Source of the DNA: Oscillospiraceae bacterium
Lineage (GTDB): Bacteria > Bacillota > Clostridia > Oscillospirales > Acutalibacteraceae
Direction of reading: 5' to 3'
Length of the DNA stretch: 10,714 nucleotides
NCBI GenBank assembly: GCA_902795765.1
Contig: CADBMQ010000102.1
Coordinates: forward strand, 1 to 10,714
A model generated the notes under the pieces. The model was given only the letters and a program-made list of their open reading frames with translations. It searched no databases and was not told where the DNA came from. This document shows positions 1 to 6,622 of the stretch, piece by piece. The translations under genes were made by a program, and so were the position numbers. Each line of letters opens with the position of its first letter. Position 1 is the first letter of the stretch.

Positions 1-932
1 AACTTTGTGTGCGGGTTGATTGAACCGGGTTGGCAAAGTACCTGACCACGTTCGATGTCAGATCTCTGAACACCACGGAGGAGAGCACCGATGTTGTCGC
101 CTGCCTCAGCGTAGTCAAGGATCTTTCTGAACATTTCGATACCAGTAACAACGACTTTACGACGTTCCTCTGTAAGACCGATGATTTCAACTTCCTCACC
201 AGTTTTGAGCTGACCACGTTCAACACGGCCAGTAGCAACTGTACCACGACCTGTGATTGTGAATACGTCCTCAACAGGCATAAGGAAAGGAAGGTCTGCT
301 TTACGATCAGGAGTCGGGATATAGTCGTCAACAGCAGCCATGAGTTCTACGATCGGAGCGTACTCCGGAGCAGAAGTGTCTGTGCCAGCACATTCGAGTG
401 CTTTAAGAGCTGAACCCTTGATGATCGGAATTTCGTCACCCGGGAATTCATACTCAGAAAGAGTATCACGGATTTCCATTTCAACGAGCTCGAGAAGTTC
501 GGGATCGTCAACTTGGTCAACTTTGTTCATGAATACAACAATCTTCGGAACGCCTACCTGACGAGCGAGGAGCAAGTGCTCTTTGGTCTGAGCCATCGGG
601 CCATCAGTAGCAGCGATAACGAGGATAGCACCGTCCATCTGAGCAGCACCAGTGATCATGTTCTTTACATAGTCAGCGTGACCAGGACAGTCAACGTGAG
701 CATAGTGACGGTTTTCAGTCTCGTACTCAACGTGAGCGGTGTTGATTGTGATACCACGCTCTCTCTCTTCAGGAGCCTTATCGATGTTAGCGTAGTCAGT
801 GAATTCTGCGCCGCCGTTCATCGCAAGAACCTTAGTGATTGCTGCGGTAAGGGTTGTTTTACCGTGGTCAACGTGGCCGATTGTACCAATGTTGACATGG
901 GGTTTGTTTCTGTTAAAATGTTCCTTAGCCAT
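1..932 (-). CDS. tuf: Elongation factor Tu, C-terminus beyond the window
   Basis: EF-Tu is the GTPase that delivers aminoacyl-tRNA to the ribosomal A site in the cytoplasm. Translating the minus strand from 932 gives a protein starting [20 protein letters not shown]. The GTPase motifs sit at canonical EF-Tu positions: P-loop GHVDHGKT at residues 19-26, DCPGH at 81-85 and NKVD at 136-139. The frame stays open to the left edge after 310 complete codons, ending in [11 protein letters not shown]. All of domain 1, domain 2 and the start of domain 3 are therefore present, and roughly 85 residues are missing compared with the usual ~394-400. The ATG is set by an AAGGAGG at 941-947, 8 bases upstream. 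It is the last gene of the str operon, 86 bases after fusA, and has its own sigma-A-like promoter in that gap. Nothing suggests a defect. Confidence 0.98.
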   Translation of the reverse strand, partial: MAKEHFNRNKPHVNIGTIGHVDHGKTTLTAAITKVLAMNGGAEFTDYANIDKAPEERERGITINTAHVEYETENRHYAHVDCPGHADYVKNMITGAAQMDGAILVIAATDGPMAQTKEHLLLARQVGVPKIVVFMNKVDQVDDPELLELVEMEIRDTLSEYEFPGDEIPIIKGSALKALECAGTDTSAPEYAPIVELMAAVDDYIPTPDRKADLPFLMPVEDVFTITGRGTVATGRVERGQLKTGEEVEIIGLTEERRKVVVTGIEMFRKILDYAEAGDNIGALLRGVQRSDIERGQVLCQPGSINPHTK

Positions 933-973
933 TTTAATAGCCTCCTTAAAAATAAGTTTTTATTTACTATTCT

Positions 974-1002
974 ATAATACCAACACTTTGAAAAAAATTC
1001 AA
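974..1002 (-). promoter_or_regulatory. Internal sigma-A promoter for tuf
   Basis: On the minus strand a TTGAAT (997-1002) is followed, after exactly 17 bases, by TATTAT (974-979). Each hexamer is one or two bases from consensus. The predicted transcript start, near 967, gives a leader of about 35 bases before the tuf ATG. This would let tuf be transcribed above the level of the rest of the operon, which fits the high demand for EF-Tu. The assignment rests on sequence match only. Confidence 0.65.
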
Positions 1003-1007
1003 GTGTT
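982..1007. repeat. Inverted repeat in the fusA-tuf gap, overlapping the tuf -35 box
   Basis: The arms AACACTTTGAA (982-992) and TTCAAGTGTT (998-1007) are complementary apart from one bulged base, around a five-A loop. On the plus strand the repeat runs straight into a T-tract, giving terminator geometry for rightward transcription. On the minus (operon) strand it is followed by GGTATTAT, with no U-tract, so it is not a convincing fusA terminator. The right arm contains most of the tuf -35 hexamer. Confidence 0.5.
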
Positions 1008-1018
1008 TTTTTATAAAA

Positions 1019-3100
1019 TTAGTCTTTTTTTGCACGTGCAGTCATAATCTTTTCTGCAATGCTCTTCGGAACCTCTTTGTATCCATCGGGTTCCATTACA
1101 TACTGACCACGTCCCTGTGTTTTAGAACGCAAGTCTGTTGCATAACCAAACATATCAGCGAGCGGTACACGAGCGTTGATCTGTTTAGCGCCGCTTCTAT
1201 CTTCGAAGCCTTGAATCTCACCACGACGTGAGTTAAGGTCACCGATAACATCGCCCATATATTCATCAGGAACGATTACAACAACCTTCATAATCGGCTC
1301 GAGGAGAACCGGATCTGCCTTGCGGCAACCATTCTTGAATGCCATTGAACCGGCAATCTTAAATGCCATTTCTGAAGAGTCAACTTCGTGGTATGAACCA
1401 TCATAAAGAGTAACTTTTACGTCAACAACATTGTAACCTGCGAGTACACCAGACTGCATAGCGCCCTTGATACCAGCATCAACTGCGGGGATATATTCCT
1501 TCGGAATTGAACCGCCGACAATCTTGTTGATGAATTCGTAACCCTTACCGGATTCGTTCGGTTCGAGTGTGATCTTAACGTGACCATACTGACCTTTACC
1601 ACCTGACTGACGAGCATATTTCTCGTCAACGTCTGCTGACTTACGAATTGTTTCTTTATAAGCAACCTGAGGTTTACCAACATTTGCTTCTACTTTAAAT
1701 TCACGGAGCAAACGGTCAACGATGATTTCCAAGTGGAGCTCACCCATACCAGCGATGATAGTTTGACCTGTTTCTTCGTCTGTGTAGCAACGGAATGTCG
1801 GGTCTTCTTCTGCGAGCTTCGAAAGTGCGATACCCATCTTTTCCTGACCAACTTTGGTCTTAGGTTCGATAGCAACACGGATAACCGGCTCGGGGAAGTT
1901 CATAGACTCAAGGATTACAGGATGTTTCTCGTCGCAGAGAGTATCACCTGTTGTTGTATTCTTCAAGCCAACTGCTGCTGCGATATCACCTGCGTAGCAA
2001 GTTTCGATATCCTCACGGTGGTTAGCGTGCATTTGAAGGATACGACCGATTCTTTCCTTGTTATCCTTAACAGAGTTGTAAACGTTTGAACCTGCGTCTA
2101 CCGAGCCTGAATATACACGGAAGTAGCAGATTTTACCTACGAACGGGTCGGTAGCAATCTTGAATGCGAGAGCTGCAAACGGCTCTGTATCAGAAGAATG
2201 TCTAACTTCGGGTTCGTCTGTATCCGGGTTTACACCCTTGATAGCCTCGATGTCTGTCGGAGCGGGCATAAAGTCAACAATAGCGTCGAGCAACGGCTGA
2301 ACGCCCTTGTTACGATAAGATGTACCGCAAGTAATCGGAACCATATCGTTAGCGATTGTAGCCTTACGGATGATCTTCTTCATTTGATCGATGGTGGGTT
2401 CTTCACCCTCGAAATATTTCTCCATCAATTCTTCGTCCTGCTCAACGATACTTTCGATAAGAGCATTACGATATTTTGCAGCAAGCTCTTTCATATCGTC
2501 CGGAATTTCTTCCTCACGAACGTCTTTACCAAGGTCATCATAATAGATTTCAGCCTTGTTTTTAACAAGGTCGATAATACCTTTGAATGTGTCCTCTGAG
2601 CCGATAGGCAACTGAATCGGAACAGCATTACATTTAAATCTGTCCTTAATCATATCGAGAACGTTGTAGAAATCCGCACCCATAATGTCCATTTTATTGA
2701 CATAGATCATACGCGGAACATGGTACTCATCTGCCTGTCTCCAAACAGTTTCTGACTGAGGCTCTACGCCACCTTTTGCACAGAGTACTGTTACAGAGCC
2801 GTCGAGTACACGGAGCGAACGTTGAACTTCAACTGTGAAGTCAACGTGGCCTGGGGTGTCGATAATATTGATACGATGGTCTTTCCAGAAGCATGTTGTA
2901 GCAGCGGAGGTAATTGTGATACCACGCTCTTGCTCCTGCTCCATCCAGTCCATAGTAGCCGCACCGTCATGAGTCTCACCGATTTTATAGTTGATACCTG
3001 TATAGAACAAGATTCTTTCGGTGGTTGTCGTTTTACCGGCGTCGATATGGGCCATGATACCAATATTTCTTGTCATATCAAGCGATACTTTTCTTGGCAT
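1019..3100 (-). CDS. fusA: Elongation factor G
   Basis: EF-G is the GTPase that drives tRNA/mRNA translocation and, with RRF, ribosome recycling. The 693-residue product matches the usual bacterial length (~690-705). The G domain shows AHIDAGKT at residues 17-24, DTPGH at 81-85 (His85 being the family's catalytic histidine) and NKMD at 135-138. Later landmarks include GMGELHLE in domain III and [15 protein letters not shown] and [11 protein letters not shown] in domain IV, which reaches the decoding centre. The C-terminus has the RRGEIQGF segment of domain V. The ATG at 3100 is preceded by an AAAAGGAGG box at good spacing. Only 17 bases separate it from the rpsG stop, so the two genes are co-transcribed and probably translationally coupled. 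The sequence looks complete and ordinary; fusidic-acid resistance substitutions were not assessed. Confidence 0.98.
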   Translation of the reverse strand: MPRKVSLDMTRNIGIMAHIDAGKTTTTERILFYTGINYKIGETHDGAATMDWMEQEQERGITITSAATTCFWKDHRINIIDTPGHVDFTVEVQRSLRVLDGSVTVLCAKGGVEPQSETVWRQADEYHVPRMIYVNKMDIMGADFYNVLDMIKDRFKCNAVPIQLPIGSEDTFKGIIDLVKNKAEIYYDDLGKDVREEEIPDDMKELAAKYRNALIESIVEQDEELMEKYFEGEEPTIDQMKKIIRKATIANDMVPITCGTSYRNKGVQPLLDAIVDFMPAPTDIEAIKGVNPDTDEPEVRHSSDTEPFAALAFKIATDPFVGKICYFRVYSGSVDAGSNVYNSVKDNKERIGRILQMHANHREDIETCYAGDIAAAVGLKNTTTGDTLCDEKHPVILESMNFPEPVIRVAIEPKTKVGQEKMGIALSKLAEEDPTFRCYTDEETGQTIIAGMGELHLEIIVDRLLREFKVEANVGKPQVAYKETIRKSADVDEKYARQSGGKGQYGHVKITLEPNESGKGYEFINKIVGGSIPKEYIPAVDAGIKGAMQSGVLAGYNVVDVKVTLYDGSYHEVDSSEMAFKIAGSMAFKNGCRKADPVLLEPIMKVVVIVPDEYMGDVIGDLNSRRGEIQGFEDRSGAKQINARVPLADMFGYATDLRSKTQGRGQYVMEPDGYKEVPKSIAEKIMTARAKKD

Positions 3101-3117
3101 AATGTCCTCCTTTTATA

Positions 3118-3588
3118 CTACCATCTGAAATGTGCAAAAGCTTTGTTTGCTTCAGCCATTTTGTGCATATCTTCACGCTTCTTAACAGCACCGCCGGTAC
3201 CGTTGATTGCATCAAGAATCTCATTAGCAAGACGCTCTTTCATGGTTCTTTCATTTCTCTCACGAGAATATGCTGTGATCCATCTAAGACCGAGTGTTTG
3301 CTTTCTTTCCGGACGAACCTCCATAGGTACCTGATAGTTAGCACCACCTACACGGCGAGTCTTACATTCGAGCTGCGGCATTACGTTTTCCATTGCCTCC
3401 TCGAAAGCGTCGAGCGGTTCTTTACCGGACTTTTCTTTTACGATGTCAAATGCACCGTATACAATTTTCTGGGCTGTGCCCTTCTTACCGTCCAACATTA
3501 CGTTGTTGATAAGTCTTGTGACGAGCTTGGAATTATACATAGGATCCGGCAATACGTCACGTTTTGCGATCTGGCCTCTTCTTGGCAC
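3118..3588 (-). CDS. rpsG: 30S ribosomal protein S7, GTG start
   Basis: S7 is a primary 16S rRNA-binding protein that nucleates assembly of the 30S head and lines the E site. The product is 156 residues, the normal bacterial length. It starts (M/V)[19 protein letters not shown] and contains [19 protein letters not shown], a family signature. The start is a GTG at 3586-3588 preceded by AAGGAGG at 3597-3603 with 8 bases between. An in-frame ATG further upstream (3651) would add 21 residues unlike any S7 and lacks a comparable ribosome binding site, so it is rejected. The gene lies 147 bases after rpsL and 17 before fusA. In E. coli, S7 represses its own operon by binding the rpsL-rpsG spacer. 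Whether that happens here is unknown, although the spacer is long. Confidence 0.97.
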   Translation of the reverse strand: MPRRGQIAKRDVLPDPMYNSKLVTRLINNVMLDGKKGTAQKIVYGAFDIVKEKSGKEPLDAFEEAMENVMPQLECKTRRVGGANYQVPMEVRPERKQTLGLRWITAYSRERNERTMKERLANEILDAINGTGGAVKKREDMHKMAEANKAFAHFRW

Positions 3589-3735
3589 TTCGCTTCCCTC
3601 CTTCACAATAATGATATCATAGGTACTCGGACAAAATCCGCTGTGCAACAAAGAGCCGATTTAATAATATATCAATCTGCTCTGCCCATTTGGGCGTGCA
3701 TCTAAATTTCGTCTTAATGAGTTTAAGCTCCGAGA
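3589..3735 (-). other. rpsL-rpsG intercistronic spacer with small hairpins
   Basis: This 147-base transcribed spacer is long for an operon in which the next gap is only 17 bases. On the mRNA strand it contains a hairpin GCCCA-AA-TGGGC (3684-3695), extendable by a TGC/GCA closure (3678-3680 with 3698-3700). It also contains a short CGGA/TCCG hairpin (3627-3639) and a self-complementary ATGATATCAT at 3611-3620 just upstream of the rpsG ribosome binding site. None has a U-tract, so none looks like a terminator. I see no convincing promoter or ORF here. Confidence 0.5.
3597..3603 (-). promoter_or_regulatory. Ribosome binding site fixing the rpsG GTG start
   Basis: A perfect AAGGAGG lies 8 bases upstream of the GTG at 3588. 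It settles the choice of this non-ATG start over the upstream in-frame ATG at 3651. Confidence 0.85.
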
Positions 3736-4149
3736 TTATTTCTTCGGACGCTTTGCACCGTACTTTGAACGGCCTTGCATTCTTCCAGCAACACCCTGAG
3801 TATCCAAAGTACCACGAATGATGTGGTAACGCACACCAGGCAAGTCCTTTACACGACCGCCACGGATAAGAACAACGCTATGTTCCTGCAAGTTGTGACC
3901 GATACCAGGAATGTAAGCCGAAACTTCGATTCCGTTGGAAAGACGGACACGGGCAACCTTACGAAGAGCCGAGTTAGGCTTTTTCGGGGTCATAGTTCTT
4001 ACAGATGTACAAACACCACGTTTTTGCGGAGAACTCTGGTCAGTTGCTTCACGTTTTTTGGAGTTGTAACCCTTGTTAAGAGCAGGGGCTGTTGACTTCT
4101 TTTCAGTAGTCTCTCTTCCAATACGTACGAGCTGATTAAAGGTTGGCAT
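3736..4149 (-). CDS. rpsL: 30S ribosomal protein S12
   Basis: S12 is a decoding-centre protein of the 30S subunit that monitors codon-anticodon pairing. The product is 137 residues, starting [13 protein letters not shown]. It has the extra N-terminal segment (about residues 27-40) that makes Gram-positive S12 longer than the 124-residue E. coli protein. The core motifs [17 protein letters not shown] and [22 protein letters not shown] are intact. Lys56 and Lys101, matching the classic streptomycin-resistance positions 43 and 88 of E. coli numbering, are both lysine, so the genotype looks streptomycin-sensitive. The ATG at 4149 follows an AGGAGGT at 4155-4161. A longer in-frame start at 4227 would lie at the predicted transcript start and is not used. 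It is the first gene of the str operon here, with its own promoter. Confidence 0.98.
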   Translation of the reverse strand: MPTFNQLVRIGRETTEKKSTAPALNKGYNSKKREATDQSSPQKRGVCTSVRTMTPKKPNSALRKVARVRLSNGIEVSAYIPGIGHNLQEHSVVLIRGGRVKDLPGVRYHIIRGTLDTQGVAGRMQGRSKYGAKRPKK

Positions 4150-4231
4150 ATCGCACCTCCTGTTTATAATATTTACCGTGATTTCAAGCGAAAAGTATAT
4201 ACCATCCGCAATTTTGCACGATAACAATAAG

Positions 4232-4260
4232 ATTTTATACTAATTTTGCCGATTTGTCAA
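4232..4260 (-). promoter_or_regulatory. str operon promoter upstream of rpsL
   Basis: On the minus strand a perfect TTGACA (4255-4260) is separated by exactly 17 bases from TAAAAT (4232-4237), one base from TATAAT. The sequence just upstream on the same strand (about 4262-4320) is very A/T-rich with A and T runs, compatible with an UP element as in many ribosomal promoters. Predicted transcription begins near 4225, giving a leader of about 75 bases before rpsL. Confidence 0.8.
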
Positions 4261-4329
4261 CCCTTTTGAGCAAAAATTTCGCTTTATAAAGTAAATTTTT
4301 TCCGTTTTTTTCTTATTTAATCAAAATTC

Positions 4330-4358
4330 TTGAATTTTTCGTTGTTTTGTGATAATAT
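4330..4358 (+). promoter_or_regulatory. Probable promoter of the small lipoprotein gene
   Basis: TTGAAT (4330-4335) is followed after 17 bases by TAATAT (4353-4358). An overlapping alternative is an extended -10, TGTGATAAT (4348-4356), with a weaker -35. Either gives a leader of roughly 25-30 bases. It is divergent from the rpsL promoter, with about 70 bases between the two -35 boxes. Confidence 0.5.
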
Positions 4359-4374
4359 AAAATAAAACTGAATG

Positions 4375-4381
4375 AAAGGTG
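4375..4381 (+). promoter_or_regulatory. Ribosome binding site selecting the ATG at 4390
   Basis: AAAGGTG lies 8 bases before the ATG at 4390. It overlaps the first codons that would follow an upstream in-frame ATG at 4372, which has no such site. The downstream ATG is therefore preferred. It also puts Lys-Lys directly after Met, as expected for a lipoprotein signal peptide. Confidence 0.7.
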
Positions 4382-4389
4382 CTTTTTTT

Positions 4390-4869
4390 ATGAAAAAATT
4401 GATTGCACTTGCTGCAATTTGTGCCGCTTTGCTCTGTTCGTGCGGTGCTGACTCGAACAGTCAGCCATATACGGGGCCGAAAGCGACTATTCCGAAAGAT
4501 GAAGCTATTACAACAACTAAAACAGCCGATGACAACGGGGTGTTCACTGCTACTCATATTGCGTCAGAGGCTGATAAAGAAATTACCGGTAAATGGGTTG
4601 CCGAAAAGATGACTATGGACGGCGTTGATCAAGATGTTGAGAAACAGTTGCCGAGCAACTCATGTTACATTCAAATCAATGGTGATGGTACTGCCGTTAT
4701 CTCAAACGAAAACGCTATCAGCACGGCAAGATACCAATTTGACGGCTCTAACGTTAAAATCATTTCGATGAACGTTGAACGTGACTACAAGTTTGAAAAC
4801 GGAAAATTAACTTTGGCTTACACAGGTAAGTCGGGCAAGAACATTGTTATTGTCTACGCTAAAAAATAA
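4390..4869 (+). CDS. Small putative lipoprotein, possibly lipocalin-like
   Basis: This is a 159-residue protein of unknown function. It begins with a classic lipoprotein signal, MKKLIALAAICAALLCSC. The lipobox LCSC predicts cleavage before Cys18 and anchoring on the outer face of the membrane. A Ser/Thr/Pro-rich linker follows (about residues 20-65). A compact C-terminal domain (about 68-159) has alternating hydrophobic strands and the markers ITGKWVAEKMTMDG, INGDGTAVIS and FENGKLTLAY. This G-W, then DGT, then NGKLTL pattern is typical of the small lipocalin-like domains found in many clostridial lipoproteins; that fold is an inference. The gene is monocistronic, with its own promoter and a terminator 13 bases after the stop. 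It is divergent from the str operon, and nothing links it functionally to translation. Confidence 0.85.
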   Translation: MKKLIALAAICAALLCSCGADSNSQPYTGPKATIPKDEAITTTKTADDNGVFTATHIASEADKEITGKWVAEKMTMDGVDQDVEKQLPSNSCYIQINGDGTAVISNENAISTARYQFDGSNVKIISMNVERDYKFENGKLTLAYTGKSGKNIVIVYAKK

Positions 4870-4881
4870 CCTATTAAGCAG

Positions 4882-4914
4882 AAAAAACCTCTTGGAAATT
4901 CCAAGAGGTTTTTT
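4882..4914. terminator. Bidirectional rho-independent terminator
   Basis: The arms AAAAAACCTCTTGG (4882-4895) and CCAAGAGGTTTTTT (4901-4914) are perfect inverted repeats around a five-base AAATT loop. Six Ts end the right arm and six As begin the left, so it works in both directions. It serves the converging lipoprotein gene (plus) and symporter gene (minus). Confidence 0.93.
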
Positions 4915-4928
4915 AATTTGTTTTTTAA

Positions 4929-6470
4929 TTACATTGCTTTTCTTGCTTCTTCGTAAACGTCTGTTACTTCTTTTTCGGGTGCTTTTGTCAAAAGACTTAC
5001 AACCACGATTGCAACAAGTGCTACGATGAATGCCGGCAACAACTCATAAATATCGAGTATTGTTCCGCTGAACACTTCACGAACAACGAATTTCCATACA
5101 AATACGGTGATACCACCTGCGATCATACCTGCAAGTGCGCCCCATTTGTTTGAACGTTTCCAGAAGAGCGAGCAAAGCATTACAGGACCGAATGCGGCAC
5201 CGAAACCTGCCCATGCGAACGATACGATACGGAATACTGATGATGTTGAATCCCATGCGATGAATACTGCGATGATTGCAATTACGATAACGGCAATTCT
5301 TGCAAACCACATTGAGAATTTCTCTGAAAGCTTAACTTTGAATGTGTGTTGTGTCAAGTCTTGTGTGATACTTGATGCAGCAGCAAGCAACTGTGAATCG
5401 GCAGTTGACATTGTTGATGCAAGGATACCTGAAAGGATTATACCTGCTGTAACTGCGGGGATAATACCGTATTTACTGAGCGCACGAGCGATATCTACGA
5501 TAATTGTTTCTGCGGCAGATGCGTCTGCGTACGGACCTACAACACCGTTTTTCATGAGGCTGAAACCTACGATACCGATAAGAACAGCTACTGCCATTGA
5601 AATTACAACCCAGATACTTGCAACACGACGTGAAGTTTTGAGTTTGCTCGGGCTTTCGATTGCCATAAATCTGAGCAAGATGTGAGGCATACCGAAGTAG
5701 CCAAGTCCCCACGCAAGAGTTGAGAATACGGGCAAAGCGCCGTAACTTGTTGTAACACCTTTTCCTACGTCAAAGCCTTTGAAAAGGTCGAGATAGCCGT
5801 TCATAGAACCTGCGTTTGCGAAAACTGTACCAAATCCGCCTGTAATTCCTTCGCCAAAACCAATTACAACGAAAAGTGCTATTGTCATAACGATTGACTG
5901 AACAAAGTCGGTTGTTGATGCGGCAAGGAAGCCACCGAGTGTACAGTAAAGTGTGATGATTGCGGCAGACGCTATCATTGCAAAGTGATAGTCAACCCCG
6001 AAAAGCGATGCAAACAACTTACCGCATGCCGAGAAGCCTGATGCTGTATACGGCACGAAGAAAATTACGATTACTACTGCGGCAATACATGTGAGAATGT
6101 TTTTCTTATCGCCGAAACGCTTTGAAAAATACTCCGGAATAGTTACTGCACCGAGTTTTTCACTATAAATACGCAAACGTTTTGAAACGATAAGCCAGTT
6201 GATGTATGTACCTACTGCAAGTCCAATTGCAGTCCATGCTGCCTCTGGCAAACCGCCCATAAGTGCGACTGCGGGAAGTCCCATAAGAAGCCAACCGCTC
6301 ATATCACTTGCTTCTGCGCTCATTGCAGTTACAAACGGGCCGAGTTTTCTTCCGCCGAGATAAAAATCTGATGTGTTTTTGGTTTTTCTTGATTGTACCA
6401 AACCGACAGTTACCATCATCAAAAGATAGAGAACTATCGCAACCAAGATACATATTGTTGCTGTGTTCAC
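4929..6470 (-). CDS. putP: Sodium/solute symporter of the SSS family, PutP (proline) type
   Basis: This is a 513-residue membrane protein, against 502 for E. coli PutP, predicted to import a solute, most likely L-proline, driven by a sodium gradient. The hydrophobic pattern fits about 13 membrane segments. The PutP hallmark SAEASDMSGWLLMGLPA lies at residues 51-67; Asp56 and Ser58 match the E. coli sodium-site residues Asp55 and Ser57. STMSTADSQLLAAAS at 352-366 matches the TM9 region, with Ser355 and Thr356 at the Ser340/Thr341 positions. AWAGFGAAFGP (419-429) is also typical. The start is GTG at 6468-6470, 7 bases after AAGGAGG. The gene stands alone, with a strong promoter upstream and a shared terminator downstream. 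Family assignment is firm. Proline as substrate is inferred from similarity, since SSS members also carry other solutes. Confidence 0.9.
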   Translation of the reverse strand: MNTATICILVAIVLYLLMMVTVGLVQSRKTKNTSDFYLGGRKLGPFVTAMSAEASDMSGWLLMGLPAVALMGGLPEAAWTAIGLAVGTYINWLIVSKRLRIYSEKLGAVTIPEYFSKRFGDKKNILTCIAAVVIVIFFVPYTASGFSACGKLFASLFGVDYHFAMIASAAIITLYCTLGGFLAASTTDFVQSIVMTIALFVVIGFGEGITGGFGTVFANAGSMNGYLDLFKGFDVGKGVTTSYGALPVFSTLAWGLGYFGMPHILLRFMAIESPSKLKTSRRVASIWVVISMAVAVLIGIVGFSLMKNGVVGPYADASAAETIIVDIARALSKYGIIPAVTAGIILSGILASTMSTADSQLLAAASSITQDLTQHTFKVKLSEKFSMWFARIAVIVIAIIAVFIAWDSTSSVFRIVSFAWAGFGAAFGPVMLCSLFWKRSNKWGALAGMIAGGITVFVWKFVVREVFSGTILDIYELLPAFIVALVAIVVVSLLTKAPEKEVTDVYEEARKAM

Positions 6471-6477
6471 TTTAACT

Positions 6478-6484
6478 CCTCCTT
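6478..6484 (-). promoter_or_regulatory. Ribosome binding site fixing the symporter GTG start
   Basis: AAGGAGG, within a longer AAAGGAGGAG, lies 7 bases before the GTG at 6470. No in-frame ATG lies close enough to use it, so the GTG start is well supported. Confidence 0.85.
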
Positions 6485-6496
6485 TAAAACGTTAGT

Positions 6497-6525
6497 ATTA
6501 TATCATAATATATTTTAATTTTCAA
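6497..6525 (-). promoter_or_regulatory. Symporter promoter with consensus extended -10
   Basis: On the minus strand TTGAAA (6520-6525) is followed after 17 bases by a perfect TATAAT (6497-6502). A TGA directly precedes it (6503-6505), making an extended -10. The predicted start near 6490 leaves only about 20 untranslated bases, so there is no room for a long regulatory leader. Confidence 0.82.
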
Positions 6526-6569
6526 CAAAAATTTTATTTTGTTAGCAAACTAAAACGAAAAAGCAACAA

Positions 6570-6606
6570 AAATGACAAGGTAATCAATTTGAAAACCTTG
6601 TCATTT
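6570..6606 (-). terminator. Terminator of the dockerin-protein gene
   Basis: A 12-bp perfect inverted repeat, AAATGACAAGGT (6570-6581) and ACCTTGTCATTT (6595-6606), encloses a 13-base loop about 17 bases past the stop codon. On the minus strand it is followed by TTGTTGC and then a run of Ts, an imperfect U-tract. It separates the dockerin gene from the symporter promoter. Confidence 0.8.
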
Positions 6607-6622
6607 ATTTTGAATTTATCAC

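Noticed and set aside
2198..2599. Plus-strand open frame of 133 codons inside fusA, and similar ones elsewhere in the str operon
   Set aside because: They are antisense shadows of highly biased ribosomal/translation-factor codons. None has a ribosome binding site or a sensible protein.
4150..4227. In-frame N-terminal extension of rpsL
   Set aside because: It begins at about the predicted transcript start, lacks a ribosome binding site, and would add 26 residues absent from S12 proteins.
4282..4291. Perfect palindrome CTTTATAAAG between the divergent rpsL and lipoprotein promoters
   Set aside because: A 10-bp A/T palindrome is expected by chance in this composition. It does not overlap either core promoter, and no repeat of it was noticed elsewhere.
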